A stretch of 64,000 bases of DNA, from NCBI GenBank assembly GCA_036346395.1, contig CM070604.1:992001-1056000 (forward strand). The letters run 5' to 3'. This DNA comes from Hsuehochloa calcarea (lineage: Eukaryota > Streptophyta > Magnoliopsida > Poales > Poaceae). Positions 35,459 to 46,731 of the stretch are shown piece by piece (the stretch's first letter is position 1; each line of letters opens with the position of its first letter). A model generated the notes under the pieces. That model was not told the DNA's origin. It did not search any database and was given only the letters and a program-made list of their open reading frames with translations. A program made the translations under genes and the position numbers.

Positions 35459-35851
35459 ATAAATTGAATGTAGATAAATATGAGTATATATGAACTACAC
35501 AAGTTTTATATACTCAAGGATATGTTTCAAGGTAGAGATCCTTAATATATGTCGAAAACAGAATATGAATCAATACTAATGAAACCACAAAAATAGGGTG
35601 AATTCCTCATAAATATGTGCATGCACAAATATGTAATAAAAATATATGCACATATTCAAGTTAGACTTTTAGTGGAGTTCAACCTATATTTTGGATCCAA
35701 GGAATGCACCAAGATATAAGAATATGATGTCGAGTGCATATCTTCGTGATTTTTATATTTTTATCCAACTAAGACTACACAATAGGTATATCAATAAAAG
35801 TGTTAGTCTCACAAATAGATTTATCATTAATCACTAAAATACTCCATTAAC

Positions 35852-37470
35852 TCATAATGGCGGGTCTAGATTCTTCAGTGCCCATTTTGTCGAGGCGGTG
35901 CTGGCCCGAGCACCTGCGTCTGCTTCGAACGCATGGACATGGCGGACTGGTGAGAGTGCCTCCAGCTCTGTTTGCCTTGCTAGGTCTTGATCTCTCCGCA
36001 CCATGACTATGCCCTCGGGTGCAGGGATCTTCATATATAGGTAATTATGGTGGGCTAGGGCACCGAAGGTGTTCATCTTGGCTCGACCGAGGATGATGTA
36101 TTGGTAAGGCATCTGGACGATGTCGAATGTGACTATTTCGATCTCGGAAGCGATGTCGCCGCTGAATGTGTCGGCTAGGTTGATCTACCCTAGGGCCATC
36201 ACAGGCCTACCCCTGAAGCCCACCAAGGGGTGCCTAGGGGGTGACAGGCGATCCCGAGGGATCATCATTTTGTCAAAAGCGTCTGCGAACAACAGGTCCA
36301 CGGAGCTTCCTCCATCCACGAGGACGTGTCTAACCTCGAAGTCCACGATGCTCGCAGAAATGACAAGGGGGTCCTGATGCGGGAAATAGATACCCCGGGC
36401 ATCCTTGGGGCCGAAAGTGATTGGTATTTCGGCATAGTGAGGTGGGCTGGAGGCAGGGTACGTCGTGACATGGTGGATTTTTCATGCGTATGCACGCCGT
36501 TGTCTTTTTGATGTCATGCCAGATGAGGAACCTCCGGCGATCATGTTTATGATCCTTTGACGGTGCTCTAGGTGGTTTCCCTCTATGCGGGGCTTTGGTG
36601 GTGGGGTGGGCAGCTGGTTGCCCGCTCCCCTCCTGTCTTCGTGCTCGGCCGGTTGTTGGCCGCAGTTCATGTAATCTTGCATGGTCACGATGGTGCAGCA
36701 CTCCCGGGTCATGTGTGACTCTTCACCGTGCAGGTCACAAAAGAGCGGGGTGCCTTCGGCACTGCCTCGGGTGTCTGCTTGTCTTCCGCCATTTCGTCCA
36801 CCTCCTCGCTTCACCCCTTCAAGGAGCTACCCTCCGTCTACATGGTAGACGTTCTACCCTTTCTGGCGGTAATCGTTGGCCCACGGTTTGGCTGGAGCCC
36901 CTACTGCGATGGCCACGGGTCCCTTCTTTCCGGCGGCCCGCTTGGTGTTGGAGCTGGGGTAGCAGGGGTCGGGGCCTCCGCTTGCTGGGCACTATCTTCC
37001 TCTGCCCGAGCGTACTCCTCCATCTTATTGAAGAGCTCTGCCACTGTGCGGATGGGCTTGCAGGCCAGTCTTTCTAACAGGGGGCCCTTCTGGAGTCCAT
37101 AAGTTGCTGCGTTTATGATAGTTGTTTCGTTGACCCCTTCACCTGGCACTTTACCTCTGTGAACTTTTTGAAGAAGCTGCGGAGGGATTCGCCTAGGGCC
37201 TGCTTTATTGCGGACAGGTACCCCGCATCCTTTGGCTCTGTGTAATTTCCCTAGAAGTTGTTGTGCGCTAGGTCTCACAACTGCTCCCATGTGTATACGA
37301 AGCGGGGCGGAATGGTGAAGAACCACATCAGCGACATGCCCTTGAGTGCCAGGTGATTGGCGATGGCAGGCCTCCTCTCGGCTCTCGCGCTCTTTGTTAT
37401 TCCTACCGCCCCATGCTGCGGGCCACGGTGAGCCTCGAGGAGGGACACCTCAAGACTGGGTGTCACCTCG
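35852..37470 (-). pseudogene. Decayed Gypsy gag-protease
   Basis: Minus-strand pieces in order: gag (GMSLMWFFTIPPRFVYTWEQ, about 37275-37345), gag C-terminal (TTIINAATYGLQKGPLLERL, about 37060-37120), Pro-rich linker, FCDLHGEESHMTRECC (about 36700-36750), protease with LVDGGSSVDLLF (about 36280-36320, catalytic DGGS), and a tail ending near 35852. Frameshifts and at least one stop are present. Confidence 0.75.
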
Positions 37471-37644
37471 ACAATGTTTTCGGCGTGGAGGTGAGGTCCC
37501 GCTTCCTTGGGCTTTGGGTGCTTGGCGGGCCACGAGACTTTGGGCGCAGCTTTTCAAGGGGCCCCACGGACGGCGCCAACTATCGTAGCAAAAGAAGACT
37601 AGACAATAAGAGAAGCCGGTTGGTGCACTGGTCCACTGGCCGAG

Positions 37645-37866
37645 GACTCATTGCTCCTAGCCTCGCGGTACCTCGGCGACCCTTCGGGGGAGGCTCCGGG
37701 TCATTGGGGCCGGTGGGGCCACCCTTACAACACTCACAATTAGTGACACCAACATCAGAAAGAGAATTCAATACGGAGAGAATTAATTTTGCTTATGGTT
37801 ACTAGGAGATAGTAGTAGCCGTGTTTGTGCAACAATAAAAGAAGATAAAGGGAAAGAGAAACTCCA
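37645..37866. repeat. Direct repeat, copy 2
   Basis: Partner of 35230-35458. Confidence 0.8.
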
Positions 37867-38672
37867 GGGAACAACTTTTATTAATACCAGAATTAATCAA
37901 TTAATAATCAAAGATTAGACCGAAACCAGGCCCCTTAATTAGTTAGGCCCTATGCGGTCTATCATCCTACACGCCCTCACCGTACGGGTCTGCTGAAGCC
38001 GAAATGAAGTGGGAATTAAAAGCGCAAACAGAACCAAACAAGCACACGCAGCACGACAGCAATGTTGATCTCAAAACTGCAGAGCTGATGATAACTTGTA
38101 TATATGATCGAGCAGCAATTAAACGCTACATAAATTTCATACATGCATGTCTCCTAGAGACATGCAGGAAACAGGGAGCCACTTTTTTAGTTTGTACATG
38201 TCGATCGATCATCACAGATCAGAAAGATGATGGCTAGCTTTGATGCCCATATAAAGCTTCAATTCTTCATCTTTCCCCTCCAGCTAGTACTCGATCTAAT
38301 AATAACTCTTGTCCATTCAGTTTCATGATCCATCTCCTTCTCCTCTCCTAGAAGAGATCATGCATGCAAAGGAAACCAACCTTGCATGCATGCAGGAGAT
38401 CCCATCCCCAAATTAATTAAGAAGAACACTGTGTACGTAGCTCGATCTACCTGCCGTTGGTGTTGGTGTTGTGATCTGCAGTAACTAATCGCAGGAATCA
38501 GAAGGACGTGAACAATGAACACCATACAAGATGTCAAAATGTTCAGACACCATCTGCGTATCAATCGGCCACTGATTCCTGCGACGTACGACACGCTGCA
38601 TGCACAACCAGTCGGATCGGCAACTGCACGGCGTACTCAGGTTCAGGTAACAAGCGTTGCCTAGCTAGTTAG
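37867..38672. other. Intergenic, 3' flank of FLZ gene
   Basis: No second gene recognised. The part nearest 38672 is probably the 3' UTR of the minus-strand FLZ gene. Confidence 0.45.
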
Positions 38673-39334
38673 TTAGCTGGCGGCCACGGGAGTGCGCGCC
38701 GCGAGGTTGGCGATGGTAGGCCGGCGGTGCATCATCGGCGGCCTCGGCGCCGCCGCCTCGCCCCGCGCGGTGCCGGCCTGCTCGGCGGCCGCCGGCGTGG
38801 ACGGCTTGTAGTGCAGGATGAGGCGGCGCCGGCGCGCCACCTCGTCGAGCGCCTCGTCCATGTCCATCTGCTCCTGCCTGCAGTCCTCGCTGCAGAACGC
38901 CGCGTCCCCTCTGCATTCGATCACATCAAAAATCACGGCAAATACATCACTACCAAGGTATTAAGACATGGTAGTAAAAATTCAAGCTTTCTGATCAATT
39001 AGCCTCTTCGATCCTTTTGAGCCAGCTAGGATTAAAGATTATAGTAGGTCTTGTGCATACGCATGCATATGGAACGATGCATGCAAGGTTAAAGGAGGCG
39101 TATGTTGGATGGATTGCGAAGTAGCACTGGCTAGATTTGCACGTACTTGTACATGAATATGTCGCGGTTGCAGGAGATGTTCTTCTTGCAGAGGAAGCAG
39201 GACTCGAGGTAGTGGAGACGGACCATGGCGCCGCCACTCCCACTGGCCGGCTTCACCCGGAAGAACCTCGACGCCACCTTCACGTACCGCTCCTCCTCCA
39301 TCGCCGGCGCGGTGGTGGAGGCGGCGTCTCGCAT
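38673..39334 (-). CDS. FCS-like zinc finger (FLZ/DUF581) protein
   Basis: FLZ proteins are small plant adaptors that bind the SnRK1 energy-sensing kinase. Exon 1 (39147-39334) and exon 2 (38673-38910) join to 141 residues. The FLZ domain spans about residues 42-85, HYLESCFLCKKNISCNRDIF then CSEDCRQEQMDMDEA. Zinc ligands are Cys46, Cys49, Cys69 and Cys73. The intron lies inside the finger, as is usual for this family. The C-terminal tail is Ala/Pro/Arg-rich. A second Met at residue 12 (MEEERYVKV) could also start translation. The gene looks intact. Family confidence is high; the individual paralogue is not determined. Confidence 0.92.
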
Positions 39335-39532
39335 GTGCTCTCTCGTACAATAAATATCTCTAGCTAGCTAGCTAGCTGTTGCATGGTTTTGCTGCTCTTG
39401 TGAGGATCGGAATTGGTACTAGCTACTTCATGGCTTGGCTTGGCAGCTGCTTCGTTTTTTCTTCTTGGGAGAGGCCGGAGGAGCTAGTTTGTTCCTCTTG
39501 CTGGTTTGGTAGACGGAGCTAGCAAGCCAAGG

Positions 39533-39539
39533 TTATATA
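39533..39539 (-). promoter_or_regulatory. TATA box of FLZ gene
   Basis: TATATAA on the minus strand, about 200 bp upstream of the FLZ start codon, in a sensible position for a grass promoter. Confidence 0.5.
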
Positions 39540-40819
39540 CGAGCCTGACTGCTTTGTTTGCACTGCCGTGCTGATTGGTGTAGCCGGAGGTTTTGTGAGG
39601 AAACCATGGGTGGTAGAGGAGAGGAGAGCATGGGCGGTGCGATGGAACCTGTTGGCTGGGTTGTGGCTGGGGGGGATTAATCTAATCTAATCTGCAGAAG
39701 CAAGTTGATGGCTGAACCAAACCTGTATTCCCGTGGAAAAGAGCCAGATAGCAGACCAACAACTCCTAAACATTTCTGGGCCATCGTCTGCACAGCACAG
39801 CACAGCACAGCTCAGCTCATGCTCTCCTCTCCTCTCCTCTACCAGGTAAGGTTCCTTAATCGGCCGACTGGCTACTTGGCTTTGGCTCCCTGAAAATATG
39901 CGGTAAACGACAGCAGTATAGGACTAGCTAGTGTACAAGACGAATAGCTAGCGAGCCCTGCAAATCTGCGCCTTATATTAATTGTACCATATGGGCAGCA
40001 AGACGGCGGCATGGGCACAGCGTATAATGGGAGAACCAGCCGAGCAGCAGGTAATTAACAAACCTCTTCGTGTCTGTGTACTCCTAATATCAGGATCAAC
40101 CGGCAGCTACGTTTTCCGTGGGCATCTCCTGGGGGAAACGGAAACCGCACGAGTCAAGAAGATGTCAGCTTATCTCAGCAACGTTTCCGTCCGATGATCG
40201 AAAGCTACACGGCGCTCATAACTCTATGGACACTAAAAAATCGTATCTTTATATATATATAAAATACATTAAAACTATACAATTCTTTGTTGTAGATACT
40301 CTACTCATTAAAATAGTATATCTAGTTTGGAGAGGAGAGAGTGTGAAAAATATCCTATTTACCCCTCTGTCCTACTCGATCATTTTCTTCTTTCTGCCAT
40401 TGGATTGAAATCCAACGACCCTCATTGCTCCCCATACTCCTTGTACCATCCCCATCCGCATCCATTGGCCACAGCACAGGCGCACAATGGTCCCCCTGGC
40501 GAGCCCTTTCCCCTCCGCTGCCTGTGCTAAGGGCGGCACCGGCGACACCCGCTTCCTCCTCCTCCGCCCTGCATTCACCTCTCCCATTGCCCTCTCTATT
40601 GGCTCCACCTTGTCGGTCATCTCGGGCCCCCCTCGCGCCATGCTGCGCCAGCGCCCCCACCGCTCCCCTCTCCACTAGCTCCACCTCACTAGCTACCTCG
40701 GGTCCTCGCGCCACGCCGTGCTCGTGCTACGTCAGCCACCTCGGGCTCACCCCTGTCGTGCGCACACCGGCCGACAGAAAACCAAAGTTTCTGAACTTCT
40801 TGACATAGTTTCTGAATTT
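39540..40819. other. Intergenic, no gene supported
   Basis: Contains cacagcacagcac and ctctcctctcctctcctct simple repeats (39790-39840). 40420-40780 is C-rich with open frames, but none looks like a real protein. Confidence 0.45.
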
Positions 40820-40970
40820 CCTGAAACTTAGTATTTCTGAAAGTTCAGGCACAGATCTTAGTACACAATGCTAAGAGAAACAATTTGGAATGGAGATGTG
40901 GATTTTGCACTGCAATCGTTGCAATCTTTTGTTCTTTTCTCTATTATTTATACTCATTTGAAGTTTACAT

Positions 40971-41170
40971 TTTGACCTTTTCAGAATCGTTACAGGAAAC
41001 CAAAACATGCTACTACTGAGAAAAATGGAATCCAACTCTGTTTCCAGACCGAGACAGACTCTGAAACAGTTTTTGACCTTTTGGAATCATTGCAGGAAAC
41101 CGAAACATGCTACTACTGAGAAAAATAGAATCCAACTCTGTTTCCAGACCGAGATAGACTCTGAAACAAA
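40971..41170 (-). repeat. 100-bp tandem duplication in the Copia LTR
   Basis: Two copies of a 100-bp unit (40971-41070, 41071-41170), each with gaaacatgctactactgag-like sequence and few differences. They lie upstream of the LTR TATA box. Confidence 0.85.
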
Positions 41171-41348
41171 ACAAGCTACACTAGCTATAGTTTATCAAAC
41201 ATAACCAACATTGGAATTGCCTAACAAAATCGTAATCCGACTAACAAATAGAAACATAATAGCTTTAACACAACTAGTTTAATTCAACATTCACCTCCTT
41301 AAACTAGTTGCGATATCTTTTCTTCTTCAAAGCCCGCATCCCGATTCT

Positions 41349-44300
41349 TTATCTCACCTCCAAAAATTTTAGTCTTCCCAAAGGTTTGGTCAATATATCC
41401 ACGAGTTGATCATCAGTGCTAACATACTCGACCACAATTGTCCCTTCCTCCACACATTCCCTTATGTAATGAAACCAAGTGTCAATGTGTTTACTTCTAT
41501 CATGGAACACTGAATTTTTGCACAGGGAGATGGCTGATTTGTTGTCGATGTTGAGCATCACCTTGCCAAGGCTTCGGTTTAGGAGATCACCAAGAAGCCT
41601 CTCCAACCATGCACCCTAACATGTCGTCAATGCTACCACTATGAACTCCGCTTCACATGATGATAGTGCAACAACTTTTTGCTTCTGTGACAACCAAGTG
41701 ATCATACTTGTTCCCAGAAAGTAAACGATTCTGTCGTGCTTTTGCGATCATCAATACCACCGCCATGTCACTATCACTGTATCCCACAAAACACAATTCT
41801 TCTCCTTCCTTTTTCCTTCCATACCAGCAACCCAAATCAAGTGTTCCCATAATATACCTCAAAATGTGCTTTACAACGGCCATATGCTCAATCGTTGGAG
41901 ATTCCATAAATTGACTAACTATGCTGACCGAATAGGCCATATCCGGCCTTGTGTTTAAGAGGTATCTCAGACTCCCCACTATGCTTTTGTATGTGGTTTG
42001 ATCAACAAGTGGTGACGAACTCCTTTTGCTTAACTTGAGCCATGCTTCCATGGGAACTTGAGTTGAGTTGCAGTCGCCCATACCACATTTCTCTAGGATT
42101 TTCTTTGCATATGTTTCTTGGCAAAGAGAGAAACCATCTAACATTTGATGTACTTCGATACCGATATAATAACTCAATAAACCAAGATCACTCATCTTGA
42201 AAACCTCCTTCATTTGTTATTTGAACTTTGCAATGTCCTTCTCATTTGCTCTTGTGATTACCAGATCGCCCACATATACTCCAACTAGGAGACAAGATTT
42301 ACCATTGTCCCTCTTGTAAACGGCATGTTCAAGTGGGCTTCTTTCAAATCCAAGGGACAAAAGAGTGATGTCCAACTTGGAGTTCCATGCTCTAGGGGCT
42401 TGACGCAGACCATACAATGCTTTGTGTAACTTCAATACTTTATGCTCACTTCCCTTCTCAAAGAAACCAGGAGGTTGGCTCACGTATACTTCCTCTTCTA
42501 ACTCGCCATTTAGGAATGCCGACTTGACATCCATATGGTGCATTTGCCACCCTTCTTGAGCTGCTAGAGCGATGAGCAACTCGACTATTTCCATCCTTGC
42601 AACAGGAGCAAATACCTCTTCGAAGTCAATACCTTGTCTTTGTACATACCCCTTAGCAACCAGGCGAGCTTTGTGCTTCACAACCATGCCATCTGAGTCC
42701 TTCTTCACTTTAAAGACCCATTTGAGCCCTATGGCTCGCTAACCACCAGGGAGATCAACAAGACTCCATGTCTCATTGCTTCGGATCGAATTCATCTCAT
42801 CTTACATTTCCATATGCCAGCTTTCTTCCTTGTCTTCTTCATCAAACGACACTGGCTCCTCAACACCCAGTTGGCAAAGCTCGGAATACTCCAACTGAAT
42901 CGGGTCGGTGGCGTCATATATGTCGCATAAGTCATGCTCGCACACTGGTGCATCCCATGACACTGCAGATGTAGTACCCGACGCTATGCTAACCGCTGGT
43001 GTGGTGGTGACACTACATCACTCCAGTTGGCCTCCAAATCTGGTACATCTCCATACGCTGCAGGGGAGTTATGTGAAGGAGTAGATAGCGTCTGCTGCTC
43101 CTTTGGTTCATTGTCGATCGAGACGTTCTGACCTGCATGCTCCAGGGGATCAAACACGTTGAACACCTCACCAGATGAGAGATCCTCTTCCTCTGATGTG
43201 ATGTTCCAATCTCATGCTTTCTCCTCGTCAAAAATAGCATCGCGTGTCACACACACCTTGTTGGTTGCGGGATCATATGCTTGATATGCCTTCGAGCCGC
43301 TTTCGTGTCCAATGAAAACCATCGGAGTACTCTGGTCTGCCAACTTGTTGATGTGCCTTCCTACCTTCTTGACATGTATCACGCACCCAAACATTCGTAG
43401 GTGATGTACCTTCGGTTTTCTCTTACTCCAAGCTTTGTATGGTGTCATGCCAACCACACTCTTGGTCGGCGCACAGTTCAAGAGATACACTATGGTAGTG
43501 ACCGTTTCACTCCATAATTTTCCGGGTAGGCTCTTATTTTTCATCATGCATCGAGCCATTGCGACAACCATCTGGTTCCTTCACTCGACTACCCCATTTT
43601 GCTGAGGTGAGTATGGGGCAGTAAAAAATCTCTTATTGCCTTGCTAATCATAATAGGTAGTGAACTCATTTGACGTGAATTCACCCCCATCTGTGTGAAA
43701 TGCTTTCACCTTTGATTCCACTTCTTCTTCGGTTGTGGTTTTGATCTTCTTGAAGGCTTGCAATGCTTCATCTCAAGACTTCAAGAGAACTAACCACATG
43801 TATCTACCGTAGTAATCAATTACCAGTAGAAAGAACTTGTTGTCAGTCGGGGTTGAGGGTGTGATTGGCCCACATAAGCAACCATGCATGAGCTCTAACA
43901 CCTTGTTTACTCGAAAGTCGGCTTCTTGAGGAAATCATGTATGCGCTGTTTGCCAATAAGGCAACCATCGCATAGTTGTTGAGCGTGCTTCACCCACGGA
44001 AGTCCTTCCACCAAGCCCCCTTGTCCCATCTTGCTTAAAGCTTGGAAATTGAGATGACCATAACATGCATGCCATCTCCATGCGTTGTCGTCAAGGCTTG
44101 CCATCAAGCACACCGATTCCACGAGGTTGAGGTTGAGGATGTACAGCCTGTTCCTTGATCTTTTGACCCGCACCAACAGCTGTCTTTGGCGATCAAACAT
44201 GCACAAATTTCCTTCTCCGAACACAATTTTATAGCCTCTTTCCTCAAGTTGGCCCAAATTGATGATATTGCTTGTCAACTTTGGGATGTAGTACACATCC

Positions 44301-45185
44301 GTTAAGATCTTGTGTTCACCTGTGCGTGCTGAAAATAGCACCGTGCCGCGCCCACCAATACTCATGGTGGATCCATCACTAAACTTCACTAAGCCACCAA
44401 TTGAAGTATTAAGCTCGGTGAATTATTTCTTACAGCCGGTCATGTGGTTACTAGTGCTTGTGTCGAGATACCAGATTGTGCCATCATTTGTCTTGTCCCC
44501 TCCATGTTGAAGATGAACATTTTACTCCAAGCGCCACAACCTCGGTGACATCTTTTCTGTCCTTCATCAGTTAACATGCTTCAAGCATTAGGAGCGTAGG
44601 ATCATCATCACCTTTCTCTGCCACAAGCGCCTTCTCTTTCTTGGGCTTGAGACACTCTGATTTGAAGTGTCCGTATATCCCACAATTGAAGGACTTGATT
44701 CATTTTTGTCAAACTTCAGCTTGGAATCAGCCCCATGCTGATTGCTTCCGTAGGTGCTCTTCTTCCCTTGGCCCTGACCAACGCCTCGGTGGGTCTCCTT
44801 CTTAGTGCCGCTTCCAGAACCCTCAGGTCGGCTCTTCTTTTCTTTGGCAGCAAGGTTCTCCCACTGCGACCGAGTGAGCATCAAGTGCTTACTTTCTTTT
44901 GGATCACCAAAAGCAATCCACATCCTCCCGTCGTAAGCTTTGTAGCGTCCGACGAGGTCTTCAATGGTGAGCATAGTTAAATCGACACCTTGTTCGATCG
45001 ACGTCATGAGTTGCATGTACCATGCCAGTGCTGCTCGTAAGAAGCAACGGATGACAGCAATGTCCGTCACCTTCTCCCCGAGACTTTTCATACCTCTCAC
45101 CACACCATAGACCCTCCCGGCAAAGTCTTCAACTGACTCACCGTCATGCATCTGTAGATTCTCAAAACTCTTTTGGAGCGTCTAC
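41349..45185 (-). pseudogene. Copia gag-pol remnant
   Basis: In order: gag (LQMHDGESVEDFAGRVYGVV, from 45180), zinc knuckle NCGIYGHFKSEC with its first Cys changed to Ser, gag-pre-integrase (WRWHACYGHLNFQALSKMGQ), integrase (about 43212-43900), RT (ARLVAKGYVQRQGIDFEEVF, MDVKSAFLNGELEEEVYVSQ), and RNase H (KHIDTWFHYIRECVEEGTIV, DILTKPLGRLKF). The RT active-site YVDD reads YVGD (VGVYVGDLVI), so the enzyme would be inactive. Frameshifts separate the pieces. Confidence 0.9.
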
Positions 45186-45202
45186 AGGTTTGCTTCTCGG
45201 AC

Positions 45203-45354
45203 ACCGTGTGGGCTCCAATTACTTCTGCGCACGATGCCACGCCGACTCCGATGGCCTTCGCGACATGAGGCCACGCTGGCTCCACCGACCACCGTGTGGG
45301 CTCCAATTACTTCTGCGCACGATGCCACGCCGACTCCGATGGCCTTCGCACGCT
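45203..45354 (+). repeat. 88-bp tandem duplication at start of AOS fragment
   Basis: accgtgtgggctccaattac and the following ~60 bp occur at 45203 and again at 45291. The duplication lies within the coding remnant. Confidence 0.85.
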
Positions 45355-45720
45355 GCTCTGCATCGACTCCTCCACTCCTTCCCTCTGTCGTCCTTTGTCA
45401 TCATGCCCGGCTACCAACCTGCTCTACCGCTTCGTCAAGAAGCACGGTGCCAATGTTGTCTCTGTCACCGAGAAGGAGCACGACATTGCCAGGAGGGACG
45501 CCATCAACAACATCCTCTTCGTGTTGGGCTTCAACGCGCTCGGTGGCTTCTTGGTATTCTTGCCGTTCCTGATCCTAGAGGTTGGGCAGGACAAGATCGG
45601 ACTGCGGCTGCGGCTGAGGGAGGAGGTGTGGTGGGTTTTGGACGACGACGGCGAGGTCGAGTTTGCGGAGGTGAGGGAGATACCGCTGGTGTGGTCAATG
45701 GTGCACGAGGTGCTTCGGAT
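45203..45720 (+). pseudogene. Allene oxide synthase (CYP74A) fragment
   Basis: CYP74A makes allene oxide in jasmonate synthesis in plastids. In two frames, joined by a shift near 45418, the sequence reads LLHSFPLSSFVIMPGYQ, then LYRFVKKHGANVVSVTEKEH, INNILFVLGFNALGGFLVFL and EIPLVWSMVHEVLRI. This is the central I-helix (FNA-GG) region up to the ExxR helix (HEVLR). The N-terminal half and the haem-Cys domain are absent. A hAT-like element abuts at 45721. Past that element the sequence no longer matches, so the fragment is truncated. Confidence 0.75.
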
Positions 45721-46281
45721 TAGGGATGGCAATTGTGCCCTATTACCCGCGTGTTCGCGGGCGAATACTCTAATGGAGGTGGGTATGGCGTCTTTCTTTG
45801 CCCACGGGGGCAAAAACGAGCACAATTCCTTACCCATCGGGTAAATGGGTGTGGGCATGGGTAAGCTCCACCCGTACCCGCTTCGCCCGATTACTCGTAA
45901 CCTACTCGCATGTGTAAGAAACTATGTCATTTTGTATTTTATTTTATTTGTTGAACTTGATTAGTTGTCTTATCGAACATGATATGCGAATTGTGATGAA
46001 CTTTATTAGTTGTTGAATATGTGATGCACCATTGATGTGTGAATTATGATGAACTTTATGTGTGTATTGCTCGCGGGTAATGAGCATGACCGCGGGCGAT
46101 GGGTACCCACGGGCGGCGATACATTATTTGCGGGTAAACGGGCATGCCTGCGGGCGACGAGTATAGGCGAGATTTTTCGCCTGTTGTCCTTCGTGGGCAT
46201 ACCCGTGAGAGGAAATCGGGGTCGTGGGCATGGGTATGGGCGAGCACTACACGTACTCGCCGCGCCCGATTGCCATCTCTA
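45721..46281. mobile_element. hAT-like MITE with perfect 8-bp duplication
   Basis: Ends tagggatggcaattg and the complement of cgattgccatctcta, flanked by cttcggat at 45713-45720 and 46282-46289. The interior is rich in cgggcga/acccgcg motifs. 561 bp, no transposase. Confidence 0.85.
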
Positions 46282-46289
46282 CTTCGGAT

Positions 46290-46731
46290 GTAGTCGTCAA
46301 TGCCGACGATGATGCCCATGGCCACCGAGAACCCGAGGTACGCCAGGGAGTAGAGAGAGGAAAGAATGAAGGAAGGAGAAGATAAGGGCATTGAAGTCAT
46401 TTTGACATATTTCTCTCTCCAAATCAGCCAAATATGTTATTTTAGTCTGAGTGTTGTACAGTAAATTGACATAATTTTAATGTGTTTTTGGTAAACCTAT
46501 ATATTTTTTAAATGTTCATTGGCAAAAGGCGACAGATTCGAGTGCACGTAGCCAATTTTGTCGACAAGAAGAAGAAGAAGAAAAAAAAGCTACCTTTTCT
46601 TCTTTGCCGCGCCTCCTCCGCCACACGGCACACCATCCGATCGAGATAGGCCATCAAACTGGAGTGACACCAGCAGCCAGCCAGCCAGCCAGCCAAGCAC
46701 TCGTTTCCCAGCCGCCTCGGGTTTGGGCGCC
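46290..46731. other. Flank of AOS fragment, 5' region of next ORF
   Basis: A short minus-strand coding-like stretch (SLAYLGFSVAMGIIVGIDDY, about 46300-46365) is not recognised. (ccag)n lies at about 46675-46695. Confidence 0.3.

Larger units (their letters stand above)
33602..37866 (-). mobile_element. Mosaic of Gypsy retrotransposon fragments
   Basis: A tgttgtagcaaaagaag start at 33602 and a related tatcgtagcaaaagaag at about 37581 mark LTR-like copies of one family. The Gypsy primer-site block TGGCGCCGTCCGTGGGG lies at about 37562-37579 (minus). Minus-strand gag and protease remnants lie between (35852-37470). A plus-strand LTR promoter and gypsy-type ORF fragment (34600-35110) sit inside in the opposite direction. 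A 225-bp block occurs twice (35230-35458 and 37645-37866). There is no RT or integrase. Several insertion or recombination events are needed to explain it. Confidence 0.7.
40820..45185 (-). mobile_element. 5'-truncated Copia element
   Basis: The 3' LTR has its inner edge at 41289 (TGTTGAATTAAAC on the minus strand), preceded by the purine tract AAGGAGGTGAA. Its outer edge is not clear; 40820 is approximate. The LTR has a minus-strand TATA box (GTATAAATAATAG, about 40946-40958) and a 100-bp tandem duplication. The coding region runs gag to RNase H (45185 to 41349). The 5' end of gag, the leader and the 5' LTR are missing where an allene oxide synthase fragment begins. Confidence 0.8.

Noticed and set aside
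40420..40810. C-rich ORFs suggesting a Ser/Pro/Ala-rich protein
   Set aside because: Composition-driven, no splice or domain support, open in several frames at once.
46056..46400. 114-codon minus-strand ORF
   Set aside because: Mostly spans the hAT-like element. Only a 20-residue piece past the element looks coding, and it is not identifiable.
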